The notes beneath the pieces were generated by a model. It had not been told where the DNA came from. It saw nothing but the letters and a program-made list of their open reading frames with translations, and made no database searches. 57,225 nt of DNA from an uncultured Clostridia bacterium (GTDB lineage Bacteria > Bacillota > Clostridia > Christensenellales > CAG-314), in NCBI GenBank assembly GCA_934203075.1, contig CAKPYT010000033.1:1-57225 (forward strand), read 5' to 3'. Positions 48,414 to 55,607 of the stretch are shown piece after piece (within the stretch, counting starts at the first letter, position 1; every line of letters starts with the position of its first letter). The translations under genes were made by a program, and so were the position numbers.

Positions 48414-49805
48414 ATGGAAAAGTCTAACGTCACGATGGATAAATTAGTGAATCTGTGCAAAACACGCGGGTTCGTTTACCCCGGCAGCGAAATCTACGGA
48501 GGGTTGGCAAATACTTGGGATTACGGCCCCCTCGGTGTGGAATTGAAGAACAATATCAAAAAGGCCTGGTGGAAGAAATTCGTGCAGGAAAGCCCCTACA
48601 ACGTCGGGTTGGACTGCGCCATTCTGATGAACCCGAAAACGTGGGAAGCAAGCGGGCATCTGAGCGGATTTTCCGACCCGTTGATGGATTGCCGCAACTG
48701 CCGCAGCCGTCACCGTGCCGATAAACTGATTGAAGCTTATGCAGAAAAACATAAACTTGACATCAACGTCAACGCCATGACAAACGACGAAATGAGTGCG
48801 TTTATCGAGGAGAAAAAAATTCCCTGCCCGGATTGCGGCAAAAGCGATTTTACGCCTATCCGCAAATTTAACCTGATGTTCAAAACCTTTCAGGGGGTGA
48901 CGGAAGACTCTGCAAGCACCGTATACCTTCGCCCGGAAACGGCTCAGGGCATTTTTGTAAACTTCAAAAACGTGCAGCGCACCACGCGGAAACGCGTGCC
49001 TTTCGGCATCGGCCAGATCGGAAAGAGTTTCCGCAACGAAATTACGCCCGGTAACTTTATCTTCCGCATCCGTGAGTTCGAGCAAATGGAACTGGAATTC
49101 TTCTGCGAGCCGGGAACCGATTTGGAATGGTTCCACTACTGGAAAGACTTCTGCAAACAATGGCTGCTCAGCCTGGGTATGGACGAATCGAAACTGCGCC
49201 TGAGGGACCACGAAAAAGAAGAACTTGCGTTCTACTCCAAAGCCACAACCGACTTCGAGTATTTGTTCCCCTTTGGCTGGGGAGAACTCTGGGGCGTGGC
49301 AGACCGTACGGATTACGACCTTACCTGCCACCAAAACGTCAGCGGGCAAAGCATGGAATACATCGACCCGATTACCAACGCAAAATACGTGCCGTATGTT
49401 ATTGAGCCTTCGCTCGGAGCGGATCGCGTTCTGCTGGCATTTTTGGCAAATGCATACCGCGAAGAAAACGTCGGGGAAAACGATACGCGCGTTGTGATGA
49501 AATTCCACCCTGCTTTGGCTCCGGTGAAAGTTGCGGTATTGCCACTGCAAAAGAAACTCGGGGAAAAAGCACAGGAAGTGTATGCTATGCTCAGCAAACA
49601 CTTTACGACCGATTACGACGAGACCGGTTCCATCGGCAAACGCTACCGCAGAGAAGACGAGATCGGCACGCCGTATTGCGTCACGGTGGACTTCGACACA
49701 TTGGAAGACAACACCGTTACCTTGCGGGATCGCGATACAATGGAACAGATTCGTTTACCGATTTCCGAATTGACGGACTACGTGCAAGCCCGGCTGGAGT
49801 TTTAG
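48414..49805 (+). CDS. glyS: Glycyl-tRNA synthetase, alpha2 dimer type
   Basis: 463 aa class II synthetase of the single-chain (archaeal/eukaryotic-like) type rather than the alpha2beta2 type. Motifs: GGLANTWDYGPLGVELKNNI, zinc-type Cys residues (MDCRNC, CPDCGKSDF), motif 2 FGIGQIGKSFRNEITPG, EFEQMELEFFC, motif 3 EPSLGADRVLLAFL and a C-terminal anticodon-binding domain (ALAPVKVAVLPL). The ATG at 48414 has SD AAAGGAAGG. It has its own strong promoter and terminator, with no T-box. Confidence 0.97.
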   Translation: MEKSNVTMDKLVNLCKTRGFVYPGSEIYGGLANTWDYGPLGVELKNNIKKAWWKKFVQESPYNVGLDCAILMNPKTWEASGHLSGFSDPLMDCRNCRSRHRADKLIEAYAEKHKLDINVNAMTNDEMSAFIEEKKIPCPDCGKSDFTPIRKFNLMFKTFQGVTEDSASTVYLRPETAQGIFVNFKNVQRTTRKRVPFGIGQIGKSFRNEITPGNFIFRIREFEQMELEFFCEPGTDLEWFHYWKDFCKQWLLSLGMDESKLRLRDHEKEELAFYSKATTDFEYLFPFGWGELWGVADRTDYDLTCHQNVSGQSMEYIDPITNAKYVPYVIEPSLGADRVLLAFLANAYREENVGENDTRVVMKFHPALAPVKVAVLPLQKKLGEKAQEVYAMLSKHFTTDYDETGSIGKRYRREDEIGTPYCVTVDFDTLEDNTVTLRDRDTMEQIRLPISELTDYVQARLEF

Positions 49806-49887
49806 CCTCATTGCCCCTTTTCTCCGCACATACAGAAAAGCGGGCACACACAGGTTGCATTCTTAAAACAAGAACAACAAAACAACA

Positions 49888-49926
49888 AGAGCACAGGAGA
49901 GAATTTCCGTTCTGTGCTCTTTTTTT
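49888..49926 (+). terminator. Terminator of glyS
   Basis: AGAGCACAG/CTGTGCTCT with a 15-nt loop and T7. Confidence 0.88.
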
Positions 49927-50185
49927 GTTACATGAAACGCGTGTAAAACAAACCTTGCACCTCTCCCTCCCCTCGATTCTCCGTTCCGCCTTTCGCTGCG
50001 CTGCAGGAAAACTTCCGGATTTGTTTTATTTTACCGGAACGATGGCACACCGCTTCGATTTTCCGAAATGCCCGATGACAGCGACCTCCGGAGCGGAATC
50101 CGATAGAATCCGCAATTGCAAGCGTCGACATGATTCGTCAAATTTATATAAATTCAAATATTCTTTGCTTTCCGCACGGAACCTA
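49927..50185. other. Intergenic region between glyS and the permease gene
   Basis: About 260 bp. Open frames here continue out of glyS or have no SD and no family resemblance. Nothing convincing was seen. Confidence 0.55.
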
Positions 50186-50245
50186 TTGACAGGGCCTTCT
50201 CTTTTTCGGTATAATGTTATGGAATACGCTGCACGTGAACGTGCA
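50186..50245 (+). promoter_or_regulatory. Promoter of the permease gene with a perfect palindrome
   Basis: TTGACA (50186-50191), 18-nt spacer, TATAAT (50210-50215). TGCACGT-GA-ACGTGCA (50230-50245) covers the expected start of the transcript and ends a few nt before the SD, a candidate operator or 5' hairpin. Confidence 0.82.
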
Positions 50246-50259
50246 AGAAGGAGATAGTT

Positions 50260-51705
50260 ATGGAAGAACATAATCACGGTGGTTTGACGAAAAAATACGG
50301 TCTGATCACCGCAATTTGTATGGTCGTCGGTCTCGTTATCGGATCCGGCGTGTTCTTTAAGGCAAGCAAAGTACTGGCAAACACCGGGGCAAACATCGGG
50401 CGCAGTTTGCTGGTGGTCGGCATTGTCGGCACAATTATGATCATTTGTTCCTACGTATTTGCGACCCTGGCAAACAAGTATTCGAAAGTGAACGGACTTG
50501 TAGACTATGCGGAAGCAACCTTAGGCAGAAAATACGCTTACTACGTCAGTTGGTTTATGACTACCATCTATTACCCCTGTCTCACCTCGACGTTAGCATG
50601 GATTTCGGCACAATACACCTGTATTCTGTTCGGAATGGATGTGAATACGGCAACGCATTTGGTGCTTGCTGCCGTGTATCTGATCGGGATTTATATTCTG
50701 AACTCGCTGGCACCGAAACTTGCCGGACACTTTCAAGTTTCCACAACCTATATCAAACTCGTACCGTTGGTGATTATGGGAATTGTCGGAACTATTGTCG
50801 GCATTGTGAACGGCACAACGCTGGAAGCTTTTCAGACTTCGATCATCGCGCCTGGGGTTACAAACGACATTTTTGCGGCAGTATGCGCCTTTGCTTTTGC
50901 ATATGAAGGCTGGATTATCGCAACCACGATCAACGCCGAACTGAAAGACTCGAAACGGAACCTTTCCATCGCTCTGATTGTGGGTGCAGTGATTGTCGTT
51001 GGCGTTTACATGCTGTATTTCCTCGGTATGACGGGCGCCCTCAGCACTCTGGATATTATCAACGCCGGCAACAATCTGCCGATTCAGGCCTTTACGGAAC
51101 TGTTCCACAGCCCGGTCATCGGCACCATCATTATGGTTTTTGTTGTAATTTCCTGCCTCGGCACAACGAACGGTCTGATGCTTGGTTGCTGCCGCGGAAT
51201 GTACGCAATGGCGGCACGCAACGAAGGGCCGAAACCAAAACTCTTTGCTCAGATCGACAAAGAAACGAATATGCCGCACAATTCGGCCATCATCGGCCTG
51301 CTTTGCTGCGCCGTCTGGTTGGCACAATGGCAACTTATGTTTTACAACCACGCCATCGGCGAAAGCACCCTGCCGGCTTTCTGGTGTTGGGAAGCGGATG
51401 AAGTTACCATCATTACTTTGTATGCGTTCTACATCCCGATTTTCATTTCGATGATGATTAAAGCAAAAGACCTGAACGTTTTTAAACGTTTTATCATGCC
51501 GGGTGCTGCCGTACTCTGCTGTCTGTTTATGATTTTCTGTGCCTACAACAGCTATCAAGCGGACGGGCAAATTTGGTCCTATCTGATTGTATTCGCATTG
51601 ATTATGCTGATCGGCTTCCTTTGCTCCAGCGATTTCAAAAAAATAATCCGAAAGAAAACTCCGACCGAAGAAGCGGCGGAACCTGCAGAGCAAAGTGCAG
51701 AATAA
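50260..51705 (+). CDS. APC-family amino acid permease
   Basis: 481 aa, 12 TM helices. TM1 has the substrate loop GLVIGSGVFF, and TM6 has the FAFAYEGWI segment with the helix break. Similar to LAT/SteT-type amino acid exchangers. The substrate cannot be read; the C-terminal ~30 residues are acidic and cytosolic. SD AAGGAGA lies before the ATG. It is monocistronic between its own promoter and terminator. Confidence 0.92.
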   Translation: MEEHNHGGLTKKYGLITAICMVVGLVIGSGVFFKASKVLANTGANIGRSLLVVGIVGTIMIICSYVFATLANKYSKVNGLVDYAEATLGRKYAYYVSWFMTTIYYPCLTSTLAWISAQYTCILFGMDVNTATHLVLAAVYLIGIYILNSLAPKLAGHFQVSTTYIKLVPLVIMGIVGTIVGIVNGTTLEAFQTSIIAPGVTNDIFAAVCAFAFAYEGWIIATTINAELKDSKRNLSIALIVGAVIVVGVYMLYFLGMTGALSTLDIINAGNNLPIQAFTELFHSPVIGTIIMVFVVISCLGTTNGLMLGCCRGMYAMAARNEGPKPKLFAQIDKETNMPHNSAIIGLLCCAVWLAQWQLMFYNHAIGESTLPAFWCWEADEVTIITLYAFYIPIFISMMIKAKDLNVFKRFIMPGAAVLCCLFMIFCAYNSYQADGQIWSYLIVFALIMLIGFLCSSDFKKIIRKKTPTEEAAEPAEQSAE

Positions 51706-51723
51706 AAAAAGAGAAAACAAAAA

Positions 51724-51752
51724 AAAGAACCGGCACTTGTCGGTTCTTTTTT
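51724..51752 (+). terminator. Terminator of the permease gene
   Basis: AAAGAACCG/CGGTTCTTT with an 8-nt loop and T7. Confidence 0.88.
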
Positions 51753-51838
51753 TAGAAAGCAAATTGAATTCCTTAATCGGCCGGCATTGCTCTTTCTGCC
51801 CTTTGCTTCTATCGTGCGGGCGAAAGCAGCAAACACTG

Positions 51839-51970
51839 CTAACCGGAAATCTTATTCATGACGGCTTGCTTTCCCTGTTGCACCAATTGTTTAACTTCCG
51901 GGCTGGCTTCTAAAAGCATAGCGCCCGCAAGCGCACCGAATGCAATCCCCGCAAAAAAAGATCCTTTCAT
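51839..51970 (-). CDS. 43-aa small membrane protein
   Basis: ATG at 51970 with a strong SD (GGAGG). The product starts MKGSFFAGIAFGALAGAMLL, a Gly/Ala-rich TM helix, and ends in an amphipathic tail EVKQLVQQGKQAVMNKISG. It resembles the anchor part of YtxH-like proteins but is too short to assign. It lies alone, facing the permease gene terminator. Confidence 0.65.
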   Translation of the reverse strand: MKGSFFAGIAFGALAGAMLLEASPEVKQLVQQGKQAVMNKISG

Positions 51971-52222
51971 TTGAATTCCTCCTACCTTCAGGGACAGTAT
52001 GCGGCATACACAAAAGAATATACGTAATTTTTGCACGGATTTTCAGCGGGAACACCGCCATCGGAAAAACCGGGCCTTTTGAAATTTCTTTTTTTGCTGC
52101 GACCCGGTTAAAAAGAACTGCGTGGTAAAACAGCCGGCGAGCGGGCGCTTTCCGCAGTGACCGGACCGTTTCGTCGTTTCCGGAGCAGGCACATGATGCG
52201 TTCACAGATACGCGGCAAAAAT
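51971..52222. other. Intergenic region upstream of the small membrane protein
   Basis: About 250 bp without a supported gene. Presumably holds the small gene's promoter; no convincing -35/-10 pair was picked. Confidence 0.45.
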
Positions 52223-52253
52223 AAAAACGTCACAGAGTTTCTGTGACGTTTTT
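52223..52253 (-). terminator. Terminator of iscR-nifS-nifU
   Basis: AAAAACGTCACAGA/TCTGTGACGTTTTT with a 3-nt loop, 14 bp perfect stem, T-run on the minus strand. Confidence 0.92.
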
Positions 52254-52288
52254 ACGTTTTTGCCGATACAGAACAAAACTGTTTTCGA

Positions 52289-52669
52289 CTATTTCTCCTG
52301 TTTGGTGCGATAGTCCTCTATTGCTTTGTGGATGGCTTCTTCCGCCAGAACGGAACAGTGAATTTTTTGCGGAGGCAACCCCTCCAACTCTTCAATCACT
52401 TGCGCGTTCGTTAATTTTTCGGCCTCTTCCAACGTCATCCCCTTAATCATCTGGGTTGCGGTAGAGCTGGAGGCAATCGCTGCACAGCAACCGAACGTCT
52501 GGAATTTTGCGTCTTCGATCACGTCATCCTTGATGCGCAACGTGATTTTCATAATGTCCCCGCACGTCGGATTTCCAACGATACCCGTTCCGTCCGGATT
52601 CTCGATTTCTCCGACATTTTGCGGGTCGGAAAAGGCTTTCATCACTTTTTCGTTATATAAACTAGGCAT
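52289..52669 (-). CDS. nifU: Fe-S cluster scaffold NifU/IscU-type
   Basis: 126 aa. Three conserved Cys are visible: NPTCGD, the region FGCCAAIASSS and KIHCSVLAEEAI, with Asp39-type metal loop (CGD). It assembles [2Fe-2S]/[4Fe-4S] clusters using sulfur from NifS. Its start overlaps nifS by 8 bp. SD GGAG. Confidence 0.95.
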   Translation of the reverse strand: MPSLYNEKVMKAFSDPQNVGEIENPDGTGIVGNPTCGDIMKITLRIKDDVIEDAKFQTFGCCAAIASSSTATQMIKGMTLEEAEKLTNAQVIEELEGLPPQKIHCSVLAEEAIHKAIEDYRTKQEK

Positions 52670-53849
52670 TTTTATTTTCTCCTTTTTTCATGGAATAAAG
52701 CGGCGACATCTTTCTGAGAAGCGCTACCGTATCTCTTAGCGTATCGACAACGTAATCGACTTCTTCCAGCGTGTTATGCTTGCCGAACGAAAAGCGAATC
52801 GAACCGTGGCCGAGCACCACGTCTACCCCCATCGCATGCAGCACGTGGGACGGTTCCAACGAGCCGCTGGAACATGCAGAGCCGCTGGAGACGGCAATGC
52901 CCGCCAGGTCCAAACGCATCAGAAGGCTTTCCCCCTCGATGTATTCAAACGAGAAGTTGGCATTGTTCGGCAAACGATTGATTTCCGAGCCGTTATACTT
53001 CACGTCCGGGATTTCTGCACGAATTCTTGCAACGAGATGATCCCGTAATGCGGCGCAATGTGCGGCATATTGCGGTTGATTCTTGACCGCATTTTCTATA
53101 GCGACGCCCATTCCCACTACTGCGGGGGTGTTCGTCGTTCCGCCGCGCATGCTGCGCTCCTGGCCGCCGCCGACAATCAATTTATCGATCCGCACACCGT
53201 TGCGGATGTAAAGTGCGCCGATCCCCTTCGGCCCGTAGAATTTATGCGCCGAAATACTGAGAAGATCGCAATCGAGCTCTTTTACGTCCACTGGAATGGA
53301 GCCCATCGCCTGAACCGCGTCCACATGAAACAGTGCTTTGCTGTTTTCATGCACGATTTTAGCAATCTCTTTTACGGGCTGGATCGTGCCGACTTCGTTA
53401 TTTGCCATCATAACGGAAACCAAGGTGGTATCCGGCCGCAGTGCTTTTTTTAACGCTTCCACACGGACGGTTCCGAACTCATCCACAGGAAGGTATGTCA
53501 CCTCGAACCCGTGTTTTTCCAACCATGCACAACTGTTCAGAATTGCATGATGCTCGATCTGCGTTGTGATGATGTGTTTCCCCTGTTCGCTGTGCCCGAG
53601 CGCCGTTCCCTTGATGGCCCAGTTATCCGCCTCGGATCCGGAACCGGTAAAATACACTTCGTTCGGATGTGCATTGATAGCATCCGCTACTTGTTTCCGC
53701 GCCACGTCCACCGCACGATGCGCTTCTCTGCCGAACTCGTGCTGCGAATGCGAGTTTCCGAAAACTTCCGTAAAATACGGGAGCATGGCCTGTACTACGA
53801 CTTCATCCGTACGAGTCGTTGCCGCATTGTCCAAATATACTCTGTTCAT
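52662..53849 (-). CDS. nifS: Cysteine desulfurase NifS/IscS-type
   Basis: 395 aa PLP enzyme. MNRVYLDNAATTRTD at the N-terminus, PLP Lys in SISAHKFYGPKGIG and the active-site Cys loop VSSGSACSSGSLEPSHVL. It supplies sulfur to the NifU scaffold encoded next. It starts 1 bp after the iscR stop. Confidence 0.97.
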   Translation of the reverse strand: MNRVYLDNAATTRTDEVVVQAMLPYFTEVFGNSHSQHEFGREAHRAVDVARKQVADAINAHPNEVYFTGSGSEADNWAIKGTALGHSEQGKHIITTQIEHHAILNSCAWLEKHGFEVTYLPVDEFGTVRVEALKKALRPDTTLVSVMMANNEVGTIQPVKEIAKIVHENSKALFHVDAVQAMGSIPVDVKELDCDLLSISAHKFYGPKGIGALYIRNGVRIDKLIVGGGQERSMRGGTTNTPAVVGMGVAIENAVKNQPQYAAHCAALRDHLVARIRAEIPDVKYNGSEINRLPNNANFSFEYIEGESLLMRLDLAGIAVSSGSACSSGSLEPSHVLHAMGVDVVLGHGSIRFSFGKHNTLEEVDYVVDTLRDTVALLRKMSPLYSMKKGENKNA

Positions 53850-53850
53850 A

Positions 53851-54258
53851 CTACGCCCCTTTGCTTTCGTCGATCAATTGTTGCAACGAAATAGAATCTA
53901 AATAGTGGTTGATGTTTTGATATAGTTTTACCCAGACCGGCCGGGATTTACAAACGTGATTGCTTGCGCATTTGCCGGAAATACACTCCACGATTTCGAG
54001 GTTATCCTCCACCGCACGAAGCAATTCTCCGACCGATGTCTCGGCAGGTGTCTTGGCAAGCTGATAGCCCCCCTGTGCCCCACGCTGCGTCACGACGACG
54101 TTCGCTTTACGCAAAAGAGCCATGATTTGTTCCAGATACCCTTCCGTCGTGCCGGTTTCGCGCGAAAGCTCCGAGATGGAAATCATCCCGCTTTCGTATC
54201 GTTCTGCCAAAGTGATGCAGGCGTTCAGCCCATACTTGGCCTTTGTGGAAAGCTTCAT
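53851..54258 (-). CDS. iscR: Rrf2-family regulator, IscR-like
   Basis: 135 aa. Winged helix at the N-terminus (MKLSTKAKYGLNACITLAE; ISISELSRETGTTEGYLEQIM) and three Cys in the segment CISGKCASNHVC (about residue 90-101), where IscR binds [2Fe-2S]. It should repress the iscR-nifS-nifU operon when clusters are sufficient. A palindromic operator lies over its promoter. Confidence 0.92.
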   Translation of the reverse strand: MKLSTKAKYGLNACITLAERYESGMISISELSRETGTTEGYLEQIMALLRKANVVVTQRGAQGGYQLAKTPAETSVGELLRAVEDNLEIVECISGKCASNHVCKSRPVWVKLYQNINHYLDSISLQQLIDESKGA

Positions 54259-54278
54259 AAATCCTACCTTTTTAATTC

Positions 54279-54326
54279 ATACTAATTTACTAGGAATAGT
54301 ATACTTCAAGAGTATTCCACTGTCAA
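54279..54326 (-). promoter_or_regulatory. isc operon promoter with Rrf2-type palindromes
   Basis: TTGACA (54321-54326), 17-nt spacer, TATACT (54298-54303). ATACTA (54279-54284) and TAGTAT (54297-54302) form one inverted repeat overlapping the -10. ATACT-TCAAG-AGTAT (54301-54315) forms another in the spacer. Together they suggest IscR autoregulation. Confidence 0.85.
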
Positions 54327-54351
54327 ATGTTTTTACTCCGAAAATGTAAAA

Positions 54352-54377
54352 AAAGAAAGGTATTGTTCCCTTTCTTT
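54352..54377 (-). terminator. Terminator of the aspS-tcdA-rseC unit
   Basis: AAAGAAAGG/CCTTTCTTT with an 8-nt loop, T7 on the minus strand. Confidence 0.82.
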
Positions 54378-54402
54378 AATTCTTTCGCCCTTCGGGACGC
54401 CA

Positions 54403-54924
54403 CTATTTTATTTCCGCATCGTCCTGGTCGGAATCGGCAACGGCGGTCTGCCCATGCGTTTCGCCCGGAAGCGGCTCTGCGTTTTCGGATTCCGTCGCTT
54501 GTGCAGCAGCCGGGCCTTCATATACCCTCACCATGACCGGCTTGGTTTTGGATTTTTTCAGGTACTTTTTATCGATCAGCGAAACGATGCCGAACCCGAT
54601 TGCCAAACAGCCCAAAAACAAAACGAAACAAGCCCATTCCGGCAGGTGCAATAAGAGCCCGATGCCCATGCCGAGTATCGCTATCGCCAACGGAATAAAG
54701 TACACGATGAGGGACAATTTCAACACGAGGTGCCCGGCGACGTCGATTTCCGCAATATCGCCTGCTTTTGCGTTCAACTTGTTTTCCACCGTCAGATTCA
54801 CACTGGTATCCTTCGGCCCGAAGGCGCACATGCCGCATTTATCGCACGTGCTTTTGCGTTCGAAACGAACGGTTGCGAATTTTCCGTCCGCCGAAACTTC
54901 CACTACTTTTCCGAGTTCTCCCAT
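54403..54924 (-). CDS. RseC/SoxR-reducing-like membrane protein
   Basis: 173 aa. N-terminal cysteine cluster CDKCGMC (CxxCxxC) after a beta-rich start (VVEVSADGKFATVRFERKSTC), two adjacent TM helices (about 76-98 and 100-122), and a basic then acidic, Ala-rich cytosolic tail. This matches RseC-type proteins of Rnf/SoxR reducing systems. The start at 54924 has SD GGAG and overlaps tcdA by 22 bp. Confidence 0.8.
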   Translation of the reverse strand: MGELGKVVEVSADGKFATVRFERKSTCDKCGMCAFGPKDTSVNLTVENKLNAKAGDIAEIDVAGHLVLKLSLIVYFIPLAIAILGMGIGLLLHLPEWACFVLFLGCLAIGFGIVSLIDKKYLKKSKTKPVMVRVYEGPAAAQATESENAEPLPGETHGQTAVADSDQDDAEIK

Positions 54925-55607
54925 TCTGTCTTCTCCGTTATTTTCTTTACGACATAGGCCGCGATCATCGTTGCGGACGCCGCCGGATAATAAGCGATAC
55001 TCCCCGGTTTGCCGTCCCACTTTTCCGCGAGGTTTTTAGAGACCACGCACGGCACGTCATACGTCAGACCGCTGTTGCGCATGCTTTTGCGTAAAGCGCG
55101 CGCAAAACGATCGTTTTTTGTTTCGAACAGATTTTTTATTTCGAACTGAGGCAATTCGTATCGATTGCCTGCCCCCATGGCACAAATCAACGGCAGATTT
55201 CTTTGCCCGCATTCGGATATCAGCGTGATTACGTCCGGAATGCTGTCGATGGCGTCCACAACCATATCGTAGGAACAATCCATCACGGCAGATGCGGTTT
55301 CCGCATTAAACCGCAAAAAGAGCGGGCGCACTTCCGTGGGAGAATAACTTTCCACTCTGTTTTTGCAGGCAAGCACTTTTGGCATACCGATGGTATCAAA
55401 CGTGGCGACGATCTGTCGGTTCAGATTGCTTTCCTCAACGACGTCCCCGTCCACAACGGTCAGCCTGCCGATTCCCGCGCGCGCCAAAAACTCCGCAACG
55501 AAACCGCCCACTCCGCCGACGCCGACAATCAGCACGTGGCTGTTTTGCAGCCGAAGGAACTTTTCCTCCCCGAGCAATTTAATGGTACGCTCATTCGTCG
55601 GATTCAT
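54903..55607 (-). CDS. tcdA: tRNA threonylcarbamoyladenosine dehydratase TcdA
   Basis: 234 aa E1-like enzyme of the ThiF family. Nucleotide motif VGVGGVGGFVAEFLARAGIG, then DGDVVEESNLNRQ with the adenylation Arg, and DAIDSIPDV. It cyclises t6A37 in tRNA to ct6A. Its ATG overlaps the aspS stop by 17 bp, so the two genes are coupled. Confidence 0.9.
   Translation of the reverse strand: MNPTNERTIKLLGEEKFLRLQNSHVLIVGVGGVGGFVAEFLARAGIGRLTVVDGDVVEESNLNRQIVATFDTIGMPKVLACKNRVESYSPTEVRPLFLRFNAETASAVMDCSYDMVVDAIDSIPDVITLISECGQRNLPLICAMGAGNRYELPQFEIKNLFETKNDRFARALRKSMRNSGLTYDVPCVVSKNLAEKWDGKPGSIAYYPAASATMIAAYVVKKITEKTEWENSEK

Noticed and set aside
49676..50257. 193-codon plus-strand frame after glyS
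   Set aside because: It begins inside glyS in another frame, has no SD, runs through the glyS terminator and the permease promoter, and its product has no coherent domain.
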